This document shows, piece by piece, positions 11,346 to 21,495 of a stretch of 57,766 nucleotides of DNA; the stretch's first letter is position 1; every line of letters starts with the position of its first letter. The DNA comes from Blakeslea trispora (taxonomy: Eukaryota; Mucoromycota; Mucoromycetes; Mucorales; Choanephoraceae): positions 1 through 57,766 of the forward strand of contig JAIWNE010000158.1 of NCBI GenBank assembly GCA_025331445.1, read 5' to 3'. Position numbers and translations under genes: made by a program. Under the pieces are notes generated by a model. The model was not told where the DNA came from. It did not search any database and was given only the letters and a program-made list of their open reading frames with translations.

Positions 11346-12688
11346 CAGTCACACCCAAAAGTGTTTAGTCCTAAATCAAATATGCATTAAATTCTTAAAG
11401 AACGTTGGTGTTCTTTCCTTTATTTCCTATCACTTTTTTAAGTAAAACAACATGAACCATACATCAAACGAAAGCTCTAAGTCTCGTAAGAACGTCTATC
11501 ACAATGATTTTGTACGTGGAGGTGTTTATTTTCTTCGAAAGTCTGGAATGAAGTATAAGGACATTGAAGCACTAACAGGTGTAAACAAGAAGTCTGCACG
11601 AAGTATGGTGGTTGGAATTGAGAAAAATGAGTCTTTTGAGAAACGCAAGATTCCAGGTAGAAAGCCCAAGGGATCAGAAGCCGATATCAGATTGCTTGTT
11701 CGATATGTGCAGAAGGAACCATTTGCCACTTTTTCTCAGGTTCAAGCCTATGCTGCCACGTTTGGTTTGATCGTCAACAAAAAGACCATCATCAGCTATC
11801 TGGCTCAGAAGAGATTCAATTCATACTGGGCAGCTTATAAGCCAACTCTTACTGACCGTCATAGAGAATCCAGGTTGAATTGGGCTCTTGGCCATGTCAA
11901 TTGGGACATTGACCAGTGGAAAGGAGTAGTATGGTCCGATGAGGCACGTTTTCGGGTCGAGAACAATGATTGCGCTGCTCGAGTTATTCGAAAGAAAGGC
12001 ACACGATATGACCAAAGAAATATACTCGAAACAACCAAATGGGGCAAAGGATCAGTAATGGTCTGGGCTTGCTTTTGTGCGGAGGGTTTTGGTCCCCTTG
12101 TGATTGTTGAAGGTAACATGAATCAAGATGTTTATATCGATACTTTGGCCAAGCACTTCCACCCTTGGTTCAAAGAATTGCATGATAAACATCAGAGGGA
12201 CTATATTTTGCAAGAAGACGGTGCTACCTGCCACACAGATGCCTATGCTCGTTGGTGGAAGGAGGGTCATCAAATCAGCGGCTTTGATTACTGGCCAGCT
12301 CAAAGCCCTGATTTGAACCCTATCGAGCATGTGTGGTGGGAGCTGGAGAAGCGTCTTGCATCCCAGAGGCATACCGTTTCTAATGTGAATGAGTTGAAGG
12401 CGCTGATCCAGCAGGAATGGGAGCAAATTGGGCTCGACTTTGCCGCTACTCTAGTCGAAAGCATGACGGCTAGATGTCAATCTGTGATTGACGCTAAAGG
12501 TGGGCATACTAAATATTAAATTGCCCACTTTTTTTTATTTTAATAAAATAAACAACTTCATCTTTTATTTTGCGAAGTTTAAGGTCTCTGCAACATGCAC
12601 AACTCATACAAACTATTGTCAATGATAGAGTAATATTTCGCCCTTAAATTTTTGGAAAAAAAGGCCTAAACACTTTTGGGTGTGACTG
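11346..12688 (+). mobile_element. Tc1/mariner element B, nested inside element A
   Basis: The termini CAGTCACACCCAAAAGTG (11346) and its complement (ending 12688) form short TIRs of about 26 bp. They are flanked by TA at 11344-11345 and 12689-12690. The 1,343-bp element carries one intact transposase. On both sides the sequence is element A: on the left the transposase upstream region, and on the right ACCTGTCCAAAAG, the inner edge of A's right TIR. Confidence 0.93.
11452..12519 (+). CDS. Tc1/mariner transposase, DD35E, intact
   Basis: The 355-residue protein begins MNHTSNESSK. It has two helix-turn-helix regions (around KYKDIEALTGVNKKSAR and FATFSQVQAYAATFG) linked by GRKPKG, the usual hook between them. 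The catalytic residues are D in VVWSDEARF, D in LQEDGATCH and E in NPIEHVWWE, with 35 residues between the last two (DD35E). It shares little sequence with the transposase of element A beyond the family core, so the two elements belong to different lineages. The ORF is complete, with ATG and TAA inside the TIRs, and shows no damage. This is the youngest insertion in this nest and the best candidate for an active transposon in the window. Confidence 0.95.
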   Translation: MNHTSNESSKSRKNVYHNDFVRGGVYFLRKSGMKYKDIEALTGVNKKSARSMVVGIEKNESFEKRKIPGRKPKGSEADIRLLVRYVQKEPFATFSQVQAYAATFGLIVNKKTIISYLAQKRFNSYWAAYKPTLTDRHRESRLNWALGHVNWDIDQWKGVVWSDEARFRVENNDCAARVIRKKGTRYDQRNILETTKWGKGSVMVWACFCAEGFGPLVIVEGNMNQDVYIDTLAKHFHPWFKELHDKHQRDYILQEDGATCHTDAYARWWKEGHQISGFDYWPAQSPDLNPIEHVWWELEKRLASQRHTVSNVNELKALIQQEWEQIGLDFAATLVESMTARCQSVIDAKGGHTKY

Positions 12689-13355
12689 TAATACCTGTCC
12701 AAAAGTGTTCAAATGTTTTATCTGACTTTGAAGCACTGTAACTTTTGTTACACAATACCAAATGCGGTGATTCAAATTGCGTTAGAAAGAAAGAACTTTT
12801 TTTTACATTTTATTGGCTGACGTCATCTCATGAGATCGAGCTTTAACCCCCGAAATCTCCGAAAAACCGTAAGAAGTGAAAACATTTGAACACTTTTGGA
12901 CGTCAGTGTATTTACTTTTAATATATAAAAGATGGTCAGCAATTTGCTACATTTTTAAGAGAATAGTATTGAATGGCAAAGGTCTAAACACATGTATAAA
13001 AACGATACTAAAGGTCTAACAAATAGTAAGTCATTATATATTTTTATTTTGAATATGATTATTTAATTAAAAACATCCCTTACAAAAAACTTACAAACCA
13101 TAATGCGCTCAAGCTGCACCGAGCACGCAACCTGTTGCACTTATGCTTGACGCTCTACCCTCTGAACTATCAGCAATTTCAAAGATCTAGAATATGGCGG
13201 ATTGCGAAACGTAAAACTAAAAAATTATAAGTCATGTGACCGTCGGAGTGTCAAACAAAACCTTCCCAATTTGAACTTTAAACTCCGCTATTGGTAAAGG
13301 TTTCTTAGCCTTCTCTTTTCATTATCTCTTTCTCATTGCATTTTATTTTTTCTAA

Positions 13356-15700
13356 ATGAACTACTTTCACAACTCTGTCTCGGGTCCCGAGGTTATTGAT
13401 TTTATCTCAGGTTTGTCTTCTGAGGAAATTTCTACGTCATCTTCATCAGCCGCATTAACTAAATACGTAGGTTCTTTTGAAACTCATGCTTATTCTCTTG
13501 GCCGACCTGTAAGAGTAACTCGTGGTGGTCTTCCTTCCTCTTTTTTGTCGCCTCCTGGTTCTGTTTTCCAACATGAAATGGGTTCCCAGATGTCTCAGAT
13601 TGAGCTTGATGGCGCCTTGACCGAAGATCAGTTAGAAGAAGAGCCAAACGTCACCTTATCTGGACGAGAAATCCCTCTTGAGGAGCTTCCTGAGGTGATT
13701 CCATTTGCAAGACACCCTATTGTTAAACCATTGCCCTATGAGGATTTTGTGCGTAACTTGCTGTCGTATTTGGGCATATACAGAAGCCAGAACGATTTAT
13801 AATCGGAAATTCAATTAATCATCAAAGGTTATTTTGACAGATAATGTCAAAATAACAATAAATCAAATAATGTTCACAAAGTTGGAAAACTAAAATCATT
13901 TCAAATATCACCAGAGGTAATCCTGAAATCAAACATCTAACAAGCATTGGTAAAAAGCGATGATATGATATACAAAGCGTTCAATGTGCCTAGCTAACAC
14001 ATTGAAAGCATGATCAGATTTATAGTCACTGACTCTCTTCTCATCAATACTTGAAATGGCTATATGACATGACACATGTGATAGCAAGATGGTTGCATAG
14101 GCCTTACAATACAAGGTAGCAGCATCTAACAAAACAAGCAATGATTCTATAGATTTCATTATAAGAAAAGACTAAATCATTACTTGGATAAAGATAGTTC
14201 TGAAACATAATTACAAAGGGTTTGTCTATCCTTATCACCTAATCTAAACTGATTTAAACATCCAACGAAACAAGTGAACAAGTATGAAACATTTATGCCT
14301 GATATATTGAAACACTAATCAAGATTAAACATATCTTGGCGAGCATAATTATTATCTCACCAAGATATAAATCAAGTAAACAATATATCTCCACCTTATT
14401 CAAGGCGGTGGATGAAATCTGGCCACAGCCATCTTTCAATTAAGGTGACTAGTCATCCTAGTTGGAAAACTGCTCATACAGATAAAATTATAACGGAGTG
14501 ATTGATTAAAACCGAGATAGAAATAATATATAAACACAACATGGACTTGCAGTAGAACTAGTTCTCTCTCTTTCTTTTTAATAAAAAAATGGAGTTCCCT
14601 CTCATTGAATTTATCTGAGACTGCAAATATCACACTTGCAAACCGAAACTGAAATGATTGAGTAAGTTTATTTAACATTACAGCTACATACTTCTAAATT
14701 TTGATTGGATTTTTTGTTCGTCACCGCATCATTTACAACTTTAGTGATCTAATTTATTGTCATGGTGGCCGTAAGGAAGATGATAACGGGGAAGTTGTTG
14801 ATGATGTACTAGTAAGCGAACCCCAACGCATGAAGTTTGTCTGCAACCAGCGTTACGGTTCGTTTGGCGTTGCCATAAAAACAGTTGCAAGTGTAAGAAG
14901 CCCTCACGTTCAACCCTTCACCAAACGGTTTTCTATGGTAGGAATATTCCGGTGCAAAATCAGTGACGAATCGTTTTACTCTGGCATGTTTATAAAGTTC
15001 CTTGACAAGCCATGTCTTTGTTGACCGGATTTGATCCAAAAACCATTCGTCTCACTGTTAGGTACATGCAGCAAGACTTTTTAATGGTAAATCATCTGGA
15101 GCCTTAGCTTGATATCGATCAAGTATATTTATCAGCAGTTTCTTTGACAGAAAGATGGCGTTTCAACCGTCCCAATAAGATTAGTAGGTATTTTATTACT
15201 TTGTATCATCTCTTTTTTAAATTATTATTTTTTTAGGCGATTTTGATAGAGATGGCAATTCTATTATTGTAGAGACAGATGAGTCAAAGTTTGGCAAGTG
15301 AAAGTATCGCCGGAATTCTCGTGTGGAAAGGTTCTGGTTCTGGAGGTATGGAGACAACACAATGAAGGATTCATCTCTAAAGATGGTGTACATACAAACA
15401 CTATCGAAGGTATGACTGTTTATACAACCAAGGCTATCTTACTCACTTATTATCGAAGGGACTTGCAATGCTATCAAGATAAGAGTATTTTCCTAAAAAA
15501 GAACAAAAAGAAACACTCCCTGGTTCTTGGCTGAGTTTATGTGGTGTCGCAAATATGCCAAAAACATCTCTGCTGGGCTTCTGAAATGTTTAAGAAAAAT
15601 CTAGTTTAATAAAACAGATATACAGCTTCCCATTTTAAATAAGGTGAATGGTTCCGATGAAGAAGGCGATTAAATAAAAGAGGAGGCCGCGAAATAGCTG
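13356..15700 (+). pseudogene. Merlin transposase relic 1, split by a solo LTR
   Basis: The first exon starts at ATG 13356 and runs into an LTR at 13762. The frame resumes at 14640 and reaches a GTAAGT donor near 14661, exactly as in the better copy at 23686. Later exons contain RYMQQDFLMVN, then DGNSIIVETDESKFGK (first catalytic D) followed by a stop. A deletion then removes the middle of the DDE core up to DGVHTNTIEG (catalytic E). The tail resumes after an intron as KRTKRNTPWFLAEFMW. The central Asp block is missing, so the enzyme is dead. Merlin (IS1016/ISXO2-like) transposases are cut-and-paste enzymes. Its 5' flank is cut short by the T1 tip at 13300. Confidence 0.82.
13762..14634 (+). 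mobile_element. Solo LTR A (873 bp) in the Merlin relic
   Basis: The segment starts TGTCGTATTTGGG and ends GCAAATATCACA (TG...CA) and is flanked by a perfect 5-bp target duplication, CTTGC at 13757-13761 and 14635-14639. Taking out the LTR and one CTTGC rejoins Merlin exon 1 in frame (FVRNL then QTETEMIE and a GT donor), matching the uninterrupted paralogue at 24130-24180. Two further copies are at 38129-39002 and 41452-42325. No internal retrotransposon region is in the window, so the superfamily is open; the short open frames inside are not genes. Confidence 0.92.
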
Positions 15701-16680
15701 AACAAAATATGTTGTAATAGCAACCCTTTTTTTCCTTATCTTTTAATTAAATCGTTACGTATACGCTAAAAATTGAGGATCACCTAACTTGCGTTGAAGT
15801 AGCAGCCTCATAATTTCAAATCTCTGAGTATAACACTACACTAAAATCAGCAAAACGTTAAAATTGCAAAATGAAAATGGATGATACTTTTTAAACTTTT
15901 TTAAAGATCACAACTCCATCAATACTGATTTCTATAGACGAAGACTTTCGGAATACAGGTTTAGAAGGTCCGGCCAAAACATTTTACAAATTTAAGTCCA
16001 GTGTGCATAGGCCTTTTTTTGACTGAACATCTGCAATTTATCAAGTTGTGTTTCTATTTTAAATATATCAGAAGAAATTAAAAATTTGTAGTCAATTATT
16101 TAGTAATCATAAAAAGTTAAATAAAAAACTTGCAATTTTTAGCGACAGTAACCAATTTCAAACAAAAACAACTACAATGAGTGTTTTAAGGGGTTTTAAA
16201 GGTTCTAAAAAATGCCCTAACAAGCAATTAAATTTCGTTTTAATTGTTTAAATGAGACTGACCTGCACATTATAAGCAAAATATTGCATGTTTAGTAATT
16301 TTTTAACTAAGTACATAAGTTGAAATAATCTAACAGTCAGCCGTACAAGTATTTCAAGATTGTCAATCTGAAAATATCATTTGTAATAAAAGTTAATTTG
16401 CTAAATTGCATATTGTCTTTGTTCTTAATTTTATCATCTATAAAACATCAAGATCCACCATATCAAAATTGACATCGTGTAAAACGGTAATACCAGTTAT
16501 ATAACTAACGACATTTTTCTTTTAGTCAATGTTACACCTATAACACTTGAAATTCACAGGTTAAATATCACATCAACAATAAAAGCAAATTTTTCGTTTT
16601 TACGCTGTTTGTAAGCATTACACAACAACGACATAATGAACAAAAATAAATCTTCACAGTCAATTGCAAAAATTAATTTT
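15700..16680. other. AT-rich spacer, no gene seen
   Basis: This stretch shows no coding frame, inverted ends or similarity to the other repeats that I could find. It may contain the lost 3' end of the Merlin relic. Confidence 0.45.
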
Positions 16681-18330
16681 TGCAACAAACAAAACAAAAT
16701 TTGTCTCAAAGTTGCTATGGAGTTTTTGAAAGCCCATTGAATGAAGACAATTAATCCTCAAAAGCGAGTGACTCAGTACAATGAGGAGATAGAGCATTTT
16801 CAAGAACGTATCGCGGACACCCAAAAAGCGATATTTGAGGCCAGTACTGAAAGCATCGTGGAGTTGAACAGGGACTTGATCATGCTCTGTGTGCACAAAT
16901 TACCAACCCTGAAGAACAATTTTGTCTTGCTTTTGAAGGTACTTTCATAGGTGCCCATTGTACTGTCAACCAAAATGCTGTGATTCCTCTTTGTGAGATG
17001 ACCTTTACTGTTGATGTGGATGCATTTTCGATTCTCTCGAATGAGATACCTCTACCTGAAGGTCAACCTCTTTATATGTATATCCTTGCAAATCTGATCC
17101 TTACCATCAGTAGAAACGATTAGACATACTATGAAGGCCAAAGTATCCATACCTGCCAAAAAATTCATTTGGCCAACTTTGGGTATACTGGTCGCTTCAA
17201 AACAAACATTTTTTTCCTAGACTTGGTGGGTTTAGTCATGTCATGCATGCAGATGTTAAAGATCTATTTGTAGATCAGGTTCCACTACCAGCCCTCATGC
17301 AAACAGTACAGCCTGAATATTCAACAAACATACCCACAAGTCTCCAAGTTGAAAATACAGAGCAACAAGACGTGCCGGCCGCTATACCTTTGAGCCCTTT
17401 TATTTCTGTCACCGTGATAATCAAACTGCCTTAGCCTCCGCAATGCGAGAAATTATTGATCAAGATCCAAATTTACATGGCTTTCAAGACTTTTTCTTTC
17501 TCACTTACACTTTTGGCAACAAGTACCGTCTATACCTGAACAATTATGACTAACAGCTAAGACATCATTTTAATGATCTGGATTTCAACTTGTTTGATTT
17601 ACAAAACACATTCATTGATATTGGTTCTCAGTTTTCTAGTCCTGCGTCTACAGGTATTTGGATATTAGACGAAGAAGCATCTCCTATCCTACATCTTTTC
17701 TTTACGATTTAGAATTAATCCAGTCGCTACCTACGTCTTGATCCTTTTGCCAAAAATGCCAATTTAGGTGGATGTAGCTATACTACTCATAGAGTCGAAG
17801 GAAATGGCAATTATCACTTGATGAAATTCCAATGTTATCAGTTGATAAAAAGTTTATTTTACCTTCGTACAGAGTCAGGTTACAGACACAATGCTTTTGA
17901 TCTGGAACCTCAAGACTTTGTACAAAACTCAGCAAAGGTCTTGAGAAAATATCAAGAACTTGTTACTGCTCTTCGCCAATCGAGAACCCGCACATTTCTT
18001 GCAAGAGCCAAGTTTACTTTGCGATATGAGGATGGGATTCGAGTGTTGGAAAATTCACAACAAGAAGCCACGCGAATCTTGTCACACCAGCCACCTGTAA
18101 TGACTCTCTTGAGCACTGAAGCAGTCATAGACTATTTGATCAACATGGTGAATGGTTACATTGCTTTTCAACAATCAATCAGTAACCAAGTCGACTTGAT
18201 TCATTAACCAGAAAGCTTCAAATCCTTGGCTGTACTTGCATACATCTATAGTGGTCTTTATCTAGGCCTTATGACTGGTCGACATGTAGATATGTGTCTC
18301 AATATTTGAATCATGTACAAGAAAGATAGA
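16680..18330 (+). pseudogene. Decayed gene of unknown function
   Basis: Several protein-like blocks on the plus strand lie in shifting frames. They include an N-terminal charged helix (16741-16890, containing NEEIEHFQERIADTQKA), a block with FGNKYRLYLNNYD and FNLFDLQNTFIDIGSQFSSP (17500-17640), and the longest one at 17818-18207, a helical region with QELVTALRQSRTRTFLARAK. The tail GLYLGLMTGRHVDMCLNI ends near 18310. Stops and frameshifts separate the blocks, so the gene is dead. A T1-family tip points away from it at 18622, so it could be the cargo of a larger member of that family, but the matching left end is not found. I do not recognise the protein. Confidence 0.45.
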
Positions 18331-18479
18331 GGTCTAACACGGTTTAAATTGACCGGAGATTTCCGGTCTACCTAAATTGATATTCTATCTTGAATTATAC
18401 CTAAATATTGTCCCAACTCTAATTATTTGTCTAAATATTAAGAAATTATAAAAACGCTAATTTTTGACTTTGGTGAAGA

Positions 18480-18622
18480 TATGGCTTAAAAAACATTGAT
18501 CCGCTGTGAAGTTTGAATTTCGAATAGGGAGAACTTATATTGTAATTCCGGCGGTCATGTGACCATTAATGCTTTGAACCAAACCTTCATGTTCAAAATT
18601 TGAACTCCGTTGTTGACAAAGG
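18480..18622. mobile_element. Lone right end of a T1-family element
   Basis: Read on the minus strand from 18622, the sequence is CCTTTGTCAACAACGGAGTT, followed by the conserved AAGGTTTGG and CACATGACC blocks of the T1 terminus. No matching left end was found to the left, so this is a truncated copy or the end of a diverged large element. Confidence 0.6.
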
Positions 18623-18763
18623 CCTGTGATCCAAAATTTTAAATCGTCATATTTTGTGGTCTGACAGTTTTTGATTCAAAATTTTTTTCAGAATTGCTCT
18701 TTCTTTCTTAACGTTTTAAATGTCAGTGTTGCTTTTGAAAATGAAAGTCATTTATGGATGATT

Positions 18764-19431
18764 TTATTGATTCAATGCAGCTATTCTACGATTTCTACGC
18801 AATTCTACATAAGGTATAATATTTTCTGTAGATTCATTAAGTACATGTGTGTCTATGACAGGCACTTCTTCGGGATCATCTTTATTAAGTTCCACATTAT
18901 CAATTTTTTCGGAGTCATCGGCTACTTCTGTGTAAATTGGAGCTTGCATGTCTCGTCCGTCAAACTCAACTTTTCGAAGTGTTTTCAACAATCCTTATAA
19001 GAATCATCATCATGTTTTGTTCTTTCACGAAATATATGACTAGTTTGATAACATTTCATTTTCCTGGCTATTTTATCTGTTTACAATTTAGATTACCTGA
19101 ATAAATCACCTTCAATAGTATCTGTATAAACTCCTTTTACATGTTTGACAATACTAAGAGTTACCTGATGCGAATTGCCGCTAAAGTCATAGCCACCCAA
19201 AAAATACCTATGAACTATGGATTCTAGATTTACATGTCCTTCGATGACAGCTCTTATGGCGATACCATATTGACGAGGAACATTAATCAGAACGCAATGA
19301 CGTTGAGAAGTTTGTTCAACTCCTGCAACAACTCAACCACTTCCCACATGATAACCTCTATGATATTTTCGCATACCCAATTTAAATTCGTCAATTTTAA
19401 CTAAAGTACGATTGCTCTGAGGGATTGGTGA
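18764..19431 (-). pseudogene. Merlin transposase relic 3 (C-terminal half)
   Basis: On the minus strand, 19431 to about 19150 encodes LVKIDEFKLGMRKYHRG and VPRQYGIAIRAVIEGHVN, aligning to the DDE core of the copy at 24734. A short piece VYTDTIEG follows near 19100. The tail at 18764-18991 ends in ELRRNRRIAALNQ, matching ELRRSRRIAAMNE in the better copy. The second catalytic Asp block reads VHRYF instead of HTDF, so that residue is lost, and an in-frame stop is present. The 5' half is missing where a T1-family tip begins at 19433. Confidence 0.75.
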
Positions 19432-19432
19432 A

Positions 19433-19570
19433 CCTTTGTTAAGAACGGAGTTTAAATTATGGATCAGGAAATATCTTTCAACTTTTATCGTCACAAGACT
19501 TTGAGAATTTAGATTTTTGAATTAGTGCAAGAACATCTCCACATTTTAAAATTACGAAAATGCATACAAT
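19433..19570. mobile_element. Lone left end of a T1-family element
   Basis: From 19433 the sequence CCTTTGTTAAGAACGGAGTT matches the T1 left tip, continuing with GGATCAGGAAATATC and a diverged GTCAC block. Similarity fades after about 140 bp, and no partner end is seen before the next copy at 21496. Confidence 0.6.
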
Positions 19571-19916
19571 TTTTTGGATAGGCTGCCGGATGTACTTACA
19601 GTAACTCGCAGCGGTAGCATTGTCTTAAACATCGTTAATTGATCATAAATAAGTATTTTCATCTTATTACAATTTATTTAGAGAAGGTTTAAACAAACGA
19701 AGGTAATGTTGGTTTAATGGTTAAACTTGACCTTTGGCCTTAAAAACGTAATTTCAAATGTCGTAGGGCTTCTACTTAAAACTTCTTTTTTTTTATCTAT
19801 TCATATAATCAATAATATAGAGTCATTTGTAACTTTTTTACACGCTTTCTAACCTCCCATTCACAAATTAAATTTGAATTTTAGAAAACTGAGGAGCCTT
19901 AGACAGCAACAACTCA

Positions 19917-19960
19917 CGAGAGTTAAACCAGCTGGGAGGGGGTAAGGGGGACGGTCGCAA
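19917..19960 (+). repeat. Single Helitron-type GC unit
   Basis: TTAAACCAGCTGGGAGGGGG repeats the start of the first tandem unit at 2822, followed by TAAGGGGGACGGTCG. The second hairpin arm is absent. It probably marks the truncated 5' region of another Helitron-related copy. Confidence 0.5.
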
Positions 19961-19999
19961 CGGTTGGTTCAACAAACGGGGGTCAACGGGCAGCACCAG

Positions 20000-20740
20000 C
20001 TACTTGTTGATACTTGGAACTAAGAACATTCTTTCAACCTCCTCAAGAGAGAACATCTGTTTTAGGGTCGAAAAGAGAACTTTAAAGGGCTGTAAATCTT
20101 TATTCATATAACAGAAAATATACAAAATAAAAGGTAAAGAAAATACAGTAGTGAGCGTCATGCTATTAAAACAGGGACGAGGCACGAAACACTGTGCTTT
20201 TAGACGCTTGGGGATCTTACATTGTATAAGGACTTGACAGTAGATTTGTTCAATTATAGCTTGGAACCGCTTTTACTTAAAGTAACCAGAATAAATGTCT
20301 AGCAGGAAGAACCACGTTTTTATTTTAAAGATATTTTTGTTGTTATTAATATGAAAGATAATAGTGTGGGATTTCAAATAACCCTACTTTACACATTTTG
20401 CCATAACTTCCTTCGATAGGAAAGCAAAAAGAATATGTTTAGACTCTGTATCAACAAGAATCATTTACATAATGTGCTTTACCTCCCCAGTTGAATGGTA
20501 AAGTTCTTTCACTAAAGCCATGCTCTTTTAGAGCTTCGAGAACACACTGGGCGCACCGCAGGTTCTCGCCTTTCTGTTTCTTGAGCGTTGTGGCATTACG
20601 GCCAGCCTTAAACTCACAAAGAGCCGGTTCAACGCCTCCTTCACCTCTGACAGCCAAGTCTGCCTTCCTTCCACATTGTTCTTGCTTCTCTTGCTGCTTA
20701 GTATGTTGCCAGTGTAGGCAGAAGAATAACAGCCCCATAA
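20000..20740 (-). pseudogene. Relic of a Mucorales-type hypothetical gene with a PD-(D/E)XK-like motif
   Basis: On the minus strand, 20740-20460 encodes GRKADLAVRGEGG, then EFKAGRNATTLKKQKGENLR and CVLEALKEHG. The spacing D...E-x-K, followed by Q and LR helices, fits a PD-(D/E)XK nuclease fold core. This is inference from the pattern, not a database match. Broken sequence follows, and a second open stretch at 20185-20000 encodes YMNKDLQPFKVLFSTLKQM and ends at a stop, resembling the C-terminal end of such a protein. The middle has stops and frameshifts. I recall a large family of hypothetical Mucorales proteins with a similar GRK-DL...E-K...NLR core, so I place it there tentatively. Confidence 0.45.
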
Positions 20741-21104
20741 AACATTGTTTTTTAAAAATTTAAAATCATGAGCTCAAAACCTTTTTATTTGATGCTTCGT
20801 TTGTAACGGTGCATTTCCCATCCGTTGCAAAGCCTAAATTACTTCACTAGTTTTATTTCATAACAGATAGAACATGGGATTTAAAAGATCCCAGCATTCT
20901 GTTTTATGTCAAAAAGATACCATAGCAACAACTCGTTGTGATGATCATATCAAAGCTACTGTTTTATGCTTATCTTTAAAAGCATTTAGAAGAAAAATAC
21001 TCACTCTTTCAAATAAGTTTGATGAAACAGTTGTAGATATTTTCAACTATTTCATCAAATGTGATCTTTCATCGTTTTACTCAATTAAAATAAATTACTT
21101 ATGA

Positions 21105-21495
21105 AAAATTCTTAAATGATAAATTAACTAGTTGACCTTTTTAAAACAAACCAATCAAACATTTAATGATGATTGTCTTGTCAAATCATTTGGGAGATTT
21201 TTTATAGTTAAAATAGCTACGCTTTAATTTGTGTGAATAATAAAAAAGCTTTCAATCGATTTTATCATAGTCAGTAATAAAATGTGAATTAATTTAAGCA
21301 CAAGCAAATTGTACTTCTATGAATGTTTTTTCAGATCATCCTAATTGTCTCAAAAAGGTTTCTTGTTCAAATAAACTTCAATAAAAACCAAGACATCATC
21401 TGTTTGTTTCTTTGGCGAGGTATGACATTAATTTTTATTCAAGCCATGTGCATTCTTAAAAAATCGATTAAGATATAGAATAAGTGGCTAAAGGA
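21105..21495. other. AT-rich spacer, no gene seen
   Basis: A short plus-strand open frame (20874-21104) precedes this stretch but shows no recognisable motif. The remainder is AT-rich without repeats shared elsewhere. Confidence 0.4.

Larger units (their letters stand above)
9920..12908 (-). mobile_element. Tc1/mariner element A (outer), TA-flanked
   Basis: The ends are CACTGACGTCCAAAAGTG at 9920 and its complement finishing at 12908, flanked by TA at 9918-9919 and 12909-12910. The terminal inverted repeats are about 215 bp (9920-10138 and 12692-12908). Each TIR has a second copy of the CCAAAAGTGTTCAAATG motif at its inner edge, in the opposite direction. The transposase lies on the minus strand (10171-11202). 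A second Tc1 element sits at 11346-12688. Without it, element A is about 1.64 kb, the same as the related copy at 50564-52203. Confidence 0.92.
8921..13300. mobile_element. Long-TIR element T1, copy 2, interrupted by nested Tc1 elements
   Basis: The left end (8921, CCTGTATTGAAAGCGGAATT) and right end (tip at 13300, minus strand CCTTTACCAATAGCGGAG) match the T1 termini at 567 and 2317. Internal blocks also match copies 1 and 3, for example TTTTTACAAAATATCATCATTG near 9508. Removing the 2,989-bp Tc1 insertion (9920-12908 plus one TA) leaves about 1.39 kb, close to copy 3. The left tip is more diverged than in the other copies. Confidence 0.78.

Noticed and set aside
13762..14634. ORFs inside the solo LTR (for example 14436-14678 minus)
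   Set aside because: They are chance frames in non-coding LTR sequence; equivalent frames in LTR B and C are truncated.
20491..20763. Plus-strand ORF rich in Cys and Ser
   Set aside because: It lies antisense to the readable PD-(D/E)XK-like relic, whose motifs make better sense on the minus strand.
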